A stretch of 64,000 nt of DNA from positions 9,737,982 through 9,801,981 of the forward strand of contig NC_090781.1 of assembly GCF_040054535.1 (NCBI RefSeq), written 5' to 3'. Of the stretch, positions 51,601-64,000 are shown piece after piece. The translations under genes and the position numbers were made by a program. The notes beneath the pieces were generated by a model. It was not told where the DNA came from, did not search any database, and saw nothing but the letters and a program-made list of their open reading frames with translations. Source of the DNA: Antennarius striatus (taxonomy: Eukaryota; Chordata; Actinopteri; Lophiiformes; Antennariidae). The stretch's first letter is position 1. The number at the start of each line of letters is the position of its first letter.

Positions 51601-52765
51601 TTAATGATATCTCACTCTGCAATTTCGACAGTGATAGTAAATAAACGCAGAATTGTTGAAATCAAATATTTTATTGCCTTAGTATGAAAATGCTCTCAGT
51701 CCTCCTATGAGCAGCAATACAAAAAAGAATGCTGTAGCACAGAACCAATAAAAACAAAACCACTGCTGCTCTACCACCCTCGCATGCTTGACTTGGCCCT
51801 ATGCAGTTGTCACTCTCTGTCTTTCCATCAATTATACAAAAATTAACAAAAACAATAGATTATTTTTGCAGTCAGTATCAAAGGAAATATAAAAATAAAA
51901 ACATTTGAACTCTTTAAAATCTTTAAAATTTGCAATTATGTTTTCAAATTCTATATATCAGAGGGGGAAACAAATTCAACTAGAGAAATGTATGTGCTAA
52001 ATTAAACCTGATACAAACATCCTGTCTCCCCTGTTGTATCCAGTGGAGCTATCTTTTCGGTGCAGTTATTTTGGTGAACACATGTATTAATTGGTGCATA
52101 GTCATGCTTGACATGTTTACATGTAACATGCACAAACCTAAATGTAAAGTTACAGCTGGTAATCAACCACAACCCATCTTAGATGGCAATGACATACATA
52201 TTCATACACAACAAAAATAAAGGAGTACCACTTTAAATAACAGGAAGACTTACATTTGGTCTCGAAAAACATGAATCCCATCTCTTAAAAATGAGTGTAT
52301 TCAGAAAATACAAAGAAATGAAATCACTCTTCATCTATAGTTGCTGATTCTGATTCAAATGTACAAATGATGGGTGGTAGATTACAGAGACAAGACATGA
52401 CAAATATTCATACAATCCGTCTCAGAAGCATTTGAGGGGAACATTTACACATTAAGCAGAAAAGGGACAAAACGTTACCAAATTGAACAGACCATTCATT
52501 GTTGAAAGTGGACATTTCATTCAAGAAATTCATAGTGTCAGATCCAAACATAGATTATATGCCTTGTTTCCCTTTGTACAGACTAATCTCGATTATTTGA
52601 CCGTTAATGGGAACCTACTGGTCAATGAACATGTGAACAAACAGCGTCTCATGTTTATGTGTGTATGTATGTATTTGATTATTTATTTACTGGGTTTTTG
52701 GTGCACATGAACGTGATCATGAATCACTACTTGACTTTAATGCTCATAGTAGGTCATGTTCAGAG
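51601..52765 (-). other. plch1: probable plch1 3' untranslated region
   Basis: Unique AT-rich sequence downstream of the plch1 stop. Minus-strand AATAAA signals are present (plus TTTATT near 51669-51674 and 52680-52685), so the transcript may end near 51.65 kb. Inferred from position and signals only. Confidence 0.45.
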
Positions 52766-58764
<5,999 letters not shown>

Positions 58765-58865
58765 CTGAAGAAGACACCCAAATATATGCTGATCAAAATG
58801 TATGTGCAATTACACACTTTAACTAAATTAATGTATATGACTAACTAGCTAACGTTATACAGTAC

Positions 58866-58875
58866 ACGTGTGTGC

Positions 58876-58955
<80 letters not shown>
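58866..58955. repeat. (GT)n microsatellite
   Basis: About 40 GT units in a plch1 intron. Confidence 0.95.
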
Positions 58956-59566
58956 ATACAGTATATACTGTATATTAGCGGGAATCCGTGGAAATTCCAA
59001 GATAAAACAATAATATCAGACTTCATATCAAACATATGAAGCAAATGTGTTGGTATTATAAACCAAGCGCACCCATCACAGAGTTCACCCACTAGCAGGC
59101 AGCGCATCCTGGTCTGACCCATAACTGGCCTCGGCGTCTTTGGCGAGGAACGTGAATAAATGAATGAATAAATAAATAAATATATAAACTTTATGACTCA
59201 TAAAGAAACAGACAAACAAATATCCACCTGTCAAACATGTTTATCAACGCGTCTTTGACGTGGAGCTGCTATACGTCAGAAATTAGCAGGTTTTGACTCC
59301 TTCCATTCTGTGTGTACATGTAGACACGGGTCACACACACTAACATCACAGCAGTTTTCACAGTCACGCGATACCGTACACGCATTCTATTGGTTGACGG
59401 CATCCGGAAGTGCGCTCGTTCCATCTTTCTCCTTTTGTGAGACACAAAAGTCCTTAAACAGTCGATAAGAGTGTGGGAAAAGGTAACAAAGATAGAAGAT
59501 GGTTTAATATCAGGATGGGGAGGGTTCATAAACGTTTAAATTACCGTAAATAATAAAATAAATAGA
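58956..59566. other. plch1 intron, nothing further recognised
   Basis: Minor SINE-tail-like phrases (TGAATAAATGAATGAATAAATAAA near 59152-59175) but no exon; the earlier C2 exon expected upstream is not here. Confidence 0.5.
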
Positions 59567-59658
59567 TCGTGTTGGAATTATATCTTTTTATAATTATATC
59601 TTTTTATGTTATGTTGGAATTATATCTTTTTATGTTATGTTGGAATTATATCTTTTTA
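59567..59658. repeat. AT-rich 26-bp tandem repeat abutting the LTR
   Basis: About three imperfect copies of a unit containing TTGGAATTATATCTTTTTATG end exactly where the LTR seems to begin. The true LTR start could be one unit earlier. Confidence 0.75.
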
Positions 59659-60329
59659 TGTTGAAAGTTACTGAGCTTAAAGTTCATCTTAGGTCACATC
59701 ACGTGACAGTTAGAACTGCTGACTTATGCTAAATTGCTTGCACAGCTAGTCGAGCAGAAACTCTTGCAAGGCCGTCTTCCGCTTTCTTCTCTGATAATTG
59801 GCGTATATCTTCTTAGATAATTGCACAGCTAGTCGAGCAGAAACTCTTGCAAGGCCGTCTTCCGTTTTCTTCTCTGATAACTGGCGTATATCTTCTTAGA
59901 TAATTGGCGTATAGCTACGATAGTTTTCATGACCTGTCTGCTTATCACCTCTTGCCAGGCCGTCTGCAAGGCCGTCTTCCTCTTTCTTCTCAGATAATTG
60001 GCGCACCATGACATCACCTGAATGTAACCCACTGTCTTGCCTGCTATCTTGCAGCTGTTGTGATACCAGGTGAACCCCGCCTTCTGATGTGCATAAAATC
60101 CATGTGCTGCAAGTGCATCCTCGCACTCTGCAGGAAGTAATCTTCCATGAGACAAAGTGCCGAGAATATTCTCTTTGCAATTGAAAAATAAACTTTGAAG
60201 CTTCGACATTTCACTGAGTGTTTTGTTTATTTAACTCTGTTCAGAAATTGTCCACAACCAAGAGAAAACGAACACGAAGCTGGAGGACCAAGGGTCTTTA
60301 GGACCATATTATTTGGCTCCACTTCAACA
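59659..60329 (+). mobile_element. endogenous retrovirus 5' LTR
   Basis: 671 bp running from TGTTGAAAGT to ACTTCAACA; the ends form a short imperfect inverted repeat and begin TG and end CA. U3 contains an 83-bp direct tandem repeat (from 59741 and 59824), with a third partial copy at about 59961-60003, in the place where retroviral enhancers sit. A weak TATA-like CATAAAAT lies at about 60091 and the polyadenylation signal AATAAA is at 60187-60192. Two bases separate the LTR from the primer binding site. Confidence 0.85.
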
Positions 60330-60331
60330 TT

Positions 60332-60349
60332 TGGTGACCCCGACGTGAT
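60332..60349 (+). promoter_or_regulatory. primer binding site for tRNA-Trp
   Basis: TGGTGACCCCGACGTGAT is exactly complementary to the 3' 18 bases, CCA included, of the vertebrate tRNA-Trp (as I know that sequence). Avian sarcoma/leukosis viruses use the same primer. Confidence 0.9.
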
Positions 60350-60404
60350 CTTGGCTGGACTCCTGCCGGACAGAGACAACTCCAAAGGGTACCCCGACTT
60401 GTAA

Positions 60405-60411
60405 GGTAAGA
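60405..60411 (+). promoter_or_regulatory. candidate retroviral major splice donor
   Basis: AAG|GTAAGAG, near-consensus, 56 bases downstream of the primer binding site and upstream of gag. Confidence 0.5.
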
Positions 60412-60544
60412 GGAACTTTGCCTCTTAGGGCCTTGTCTCTGCCTGTCAGTATAAGGTTAAAATCTGTCTTTCCCTATTTGGAAAACGTTCTAGAATCATT
60501 GACTCGAACACCAGTGATTTGATTTAATAGACGTCTTTTTGTGA

Positions 60545-60742
60545 ATGTCGAACCGGACGCTGTTTGGATTGATCGGTCTTTTAATTATACTTTGTGTCAG
60601 CGTCTGGTGGTTCTTACACCTAAATTATTCTTACAGTAAGAACACTCAACTAGGTTTACAGACGTTCAAACCTAGTTGTTTTAATGCTGCGGTCGCTCAA
60701 AGAGTTTGTGGGGTTGCCCCAGCTGATGACATTAGGCTGTAG
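60545..60742 (+). CDS. small ORF in the retroviral leader, one transmembrane segment
   Basis: 65 codons from an ATG in a weak context, between the primer binding site and gag. Residues about 7-25 are strongly hydrophobic (LFGLIGLLIILCVSVWWFL); the rest is short and Cys-containing. A second possible splice donor (ACA|GTAAGA, 60636) lies inside it after the hydrophobic part. It could be an accessory membrane peptide or a leader exon for Env. It could also be a chance ORF. Confidence 0.35.
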   Translation: MSNRTLFGLIGLLIILCVSVWWFLHLNYSYSKNTQLGLQTFKPSCFNAAVAQRVCGVAPADDIRL

Positions 60743-60985
60743 AGGTTAAAGCAAACTATTGGCTAAAAACGTCTGGTAAATTCTTCCATAACTGAGTAGA
60801 CTGAGAGGATTGTCTGGGACATCCTGCGCGCTAGAGATTTTGCGTCTGGGACGCCCGTCTGGGAATATTAGTGAAACGATCCGGGATCGTGGGTCGAGTG
60901 ATACTGAGTTCCGTGTTGAGGTTCTCGGAGGAAACGACGCCGAATTTTCTTAACTAAATTGGGAAAAGGCCTAATAGAATTTACA

Positions 60986-63192
60986 ATGGAAGGTGAATTC
61001 GATCGGGAAACAGACTGGTTCAACTGGAACTTAATTCCAGACGACCCAGATGGTGCACCATTAGAAAATCAAGCAAAAATTGCTATTTTAGTGGCATCCG
61101 AGGGACTGCCCACAAAGATCCGCAGTAAGACGGAGTCTGAAATGAAAGATTGGTTTGAAGATTGCTGTAAAAAAGGATGGTTACCACCGCTAACATCCAA
61201 AAATCATTCGTCTTACTGATGAAAGAGGTTGAAAAAGCATGCATTAAAAAGTTAAATGTACTGGCCACAACTGTCTCTGCAACAAATAGAATCAGTATTC
61301 CAGGAAGGCGGGCACGAGAGTCATATGTAAAGGTGGAAAAAGTTAAGTCACATGTACGATTGCTGTCAATGGGAGGATCAGTCAGAGTAAGTAGACAAGA
61401 GGTCAAAGAAAAGTGTGCTTGGAATAATCCTGACCCGCCTCCTTATCTGGGGGAGAATTTTGCATCTGTTTTTTCCAAAACTAACCCGTTTGCCAGTAAT
61501 CCTTATGCAGAATTACAACAGACTCTGACTCTGACTCAGACCAAACCAGACCCGCCGTCACTATACTTCCAGACACCAGTCTGGAACATCACCAGCGGGA
61601 AACTGCACATGGATCAGACCGCCCCATCCGCGCCCACACCCGCGACTGAAGGTAAAGTGGTACCGGAACATGTCAGAATCATGGCCGCGCCCTGTGAACG
61701 AGCTAACAAACAGCTTAAAGATGAGTTTGAAGAAATCCTCAGGACCAGTAAAACTTATCCGGACCTGAGGCTTGCCCTGAGTGAGTTCAAGACGGAGCTG
61801 CTGCGCAGAGGGAATGCCTCCCGCAGCGTCAGAGACGAACTCCGTCAGAGGGTCCTACAAGCAGAACAAGAAGCGGAGGAACACTTCAAGACGTCACTCA
61901 AACATCATGAGGTATCATTTGACAACGAACAACATTCCACTTTACAGAAACAGGTGGCTGCACTTCAGGAACAGCTCTGTCGCCTCTCTTCCCGAGCGGA
62001 ACCTCCCGTCTCCGCTCTTCCCCTCCCTTCTCTCCCTCCCCGGCCTCCAGCAGCGGAACCTCCCGTCTCCGCTCTTCCCCTCCCTTCTCTCCCTCCCCGG
62101 CCTCCAACCCCGCCTCCCTGTCAGCCCACCTCAGAGGGACCTGTGACTTGATCCAGAGCCGCTGTACAAGCTCCATTGATGGATACAGTGGACCCCAACT
62201 CCGGACGGCGTGTTGCCGTCTACCGCCCTTTCCCTGCAGCAGATCTCAATGCCATGCTTCAGACATTGCCACCTATTTCATCGGGGGGACGCAATTGGTT
62301 TGCATCCGTGCAGCGTCAGGCTATGGGCCACGACTTGTGTGGTGGTGACATGCAAATGATTTTAACTAAAGTATGTCCTTTGTCTATCTTACCACAGGTT
62401 CTAGAGGAAACAGGGGTGGGTCGTATGGCTAAAGATGAACCTCTAGACCACGAAAATTTGGACCGCATTGACGTAGGTCTTAACGCACATTTCCCTTTGC
62501 CTCTGTGTGCTGTCCATGACATGGTGTTCACTCCAAAAGTTGGAGAGGACGCGACTACTTACGTTGATCGGGCCAAAACTGAATATCACATTAAAACAGG
62601 TTTTCTACATAATACTTCGCCTTTCCATGACTCAGTCTTTCGAGCTTCCATTTTGAAGGGGATTCCCAAAACAGTGGTTACCGCCATGGAAAACATACCA
62701 GATCTGGCTGAAATGACGGATGACCGGTGGTGTTCCTGCCTGAGACACTTTCTGAGGAGACATGCCAAAGAAAAAGATACTAAGGTAGAAAAACATCAAA
62801 CTGCTGTTTCTCAATTGACCGTCATGCAGATCCAGGACATCAAGAAGAAAGAGGACTCTGTTTCCTCTCCTGCCTCTGCTCTTCCACCTGATGATGCAGA
62901 TAGAATGATGTATCAGTCGGGGCCACGATCTTGGGGTGGGGCTGACACTCAACGTTACGTATGTTTCCGCTGTGGCAGAGAAGGTCATTGGGTCAAAGAT
63001 TGCCCCGAGAGGCCCCCACCTAGGGGGCGTGGTCGTGGATTCCAACGCCCTCGTGGACGTGGCAGAGACATGGGACGGTGGCAGTCTCTAGATCGGCAGC
63101 AGTACCAACAGCGCCGCCCAGTGGACTCCAACCAAGGTTCGCCCGTCCCGAATCGCCAGCGTCTGCCCCCTGGTGAACAGTTCTCACAATGA
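60986..63192 (+). pseudogene. gag: endogenous retrovirus gag, disrupted
   Basis: Structural polyprotein. The N-terminal matrix-like part is in frame 2 (60986-61219). It continues in frame 1 from about 61177, so a frameshift lies in the overlap. In frame 1 a UGA (62149-62151) interrupts between a proline-rich region and the capsid. Visible features are a PPPY late-domain motif (61435-61446), an acidic coiled segment (about 61700-61980), a 57-bp in-frame tandem repeat coding 19 proline-rich residues (from 61996 and 62053), a capsid-like region (62176-62880), and one CCHC zinc knuckle C-X2-C-X4-H-X4-C (62962-63003) followed by an Arg/Gly-rich tail. The codon before GGA at 60962 is TTG, so a myristoylated start may have been lost. 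One zinc knuckle, PPPY and a same-frame pol fit gamma/epsilon-type retroviruses. Confidence 0.85.
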
Positions 63193-64000
63193 AGATGCCC
63201 TGAACCCACGGACATAGGCATGCAGGAGCCTATGATCACCATTACGGTAGGAGGAGTGTCAACTCCTTTTATGGTTGATACTGGTGCCCGTTATTCCACC
63301 ATCCAACGGCTTCCTCCTGGCGCCTATGTCACCAATGACGTAATTCCTTTAGTTGGGTTCAAGGGTGAAGAAATTGCCCTGCCAAAGACTTCCTCCATTT
63401 TGGTTTCTGCACACAACCAGTTATTAACTCACTCCTTTATCCTGGCTCCCTCCAGCCCTGCCAATCTTTTAGGGCGTGATTTAATGTGCAAGTTGTGTCC
63501 TTTGATAAAGTGTTCTGCCGACGGCCTGCAACTGATGTTTCCGGATGGATCATCCCGACTGTGCCTGTCTGCCACCAACCCCGTCAACACCATGTTTCCG
63601 GTACATGCCAAAGTTGCTGTGGTGTGCATGTATGCTGACATCTTTTGGGTTGTGATGGACACTGATGCTGGACAGTGGACTCCTGTTGAGACTTTCTGGA
63701 CAAAGTGGTCGCCCTGGGTCCGTCACCTACGCCCCTATGATCTGGTCTCTGACGCTTTGCATTGTACTCTGTATTATGACAGGATGGAAGACACAATTTT
63801 CCTGGGAGCCTTCCAGGAGGTGGAAGGACTCCCGTGGGATCTCTCTCTCCAAGATCTCTACGTAGGACCTCAGGGTGTGGCTTGGGCCGTATCCTTGACG
63901 CCCGAACAGCAGAAGTGGTATCGTATGGATGATCCTCCAGATCCTTCGATGCCGCCTTGCTATCCTCATGTCTCCTTGGCTGTCTCCCCAAAACACACAC
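63193..64000 (+). CDS. pol: endogenous retrovirus pol, protease region (runs off window)
   Basis: Open frame in the same phase as gag and separated from it only by UGA (63190-63192), open to the last base. The aspartic protease active site D-T-G-A is at 63277-63288 and the C-terminal LLGRD signature at 63466-63480. About 170 residues follow without RT motifs yet. Same-frame stop-codon readthrough is the known way gammaretroviruses and walleye dermal sarcoma virus express pol. RT, RNase H and integrase, if present, lie past the right edge. Confidence 0.85.

Noticed and set aside
60959-60988. gag starting at TTG before GGA AAA
   Set aside because: A non-ATG start is not supported; the first ATG in frame is 60986. 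The TTG could be a mutated start, but this cannot be shown from one copy.

Overview
The window is vertebrate nuclear DNA, almost certainly from a teleost fish. Genes are split by short GT-AG introns, CA/TG microsatellites are long, and non-LTR retrotransposons, tRNA-headed SINEs and hAT-like elements are dense. The host genes are family C pheromone/amino-acid receptors (OlfC, also called V2R-like) and the 3' part of a phospholipase C-eta gene. All calls rest on reading the sequence; no database search was run.

Layout. 1-9.9 kb is repeat-dominated: an LTR-retrotransposon end, a long unannotatable stretch, a degenerate LINE, a hAT-like non-autonomous element with a near-perfect 8-bp target duplication, and a SINE whose head is triplicated. 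9.9-14.7 kb holds OlfC gene A (+), a pseudogene with a SINE inserted in a coding exon. 17.9-24.2 kb holds OlfC gene B (+), predicted intact at 900 aa. 26.9-30.9 kb holds OlfC gene C (+), predicted intact at 895 aa. 31-37 kb is LINE, SINE and hAT debris. 37.0-41.2 kb holds OlfC gene D (-), an open frame in all 11 exons (about 881 codons) but with CTG where B and C have ATG. 41-52 kb is more debris, including duplicated hAT/LINE blocks, an orphan OlfC exon fragment and a wrecked OlfC pseudogene E (-). 52.8-58.8 kb carries the last four coding exons of plch1 (-). 59.66 kb to the window end is the 5' part of an endogenous retrovirus (+): LTR, tRNA-Trp primer binding site, leader ORF, damaged gag, and protease. 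It probably lies antisense in a plch1 intron.

How it fits together. OlfC receptors are odorant/pheromone receptors of olfactory sensory neurons, with a Venus-flytrap ligand domain, a nine-cysteine linker and seven transmembrane helices. In teleosts the OlfC cluster is known to sit between neprilysin and plch1, so this looks like the plch1-proximal end of that cluster. Every OlfC copy here has the same architecture: 11 coding exons where the family norm is six, with five extra introns including two inside the usually intronless 7TM exon. The copies show birth-and-death evolution: two apparently functional genes with signs of gene conversion, one with a lost start codon, two pseudogenes and scattered exon debris.
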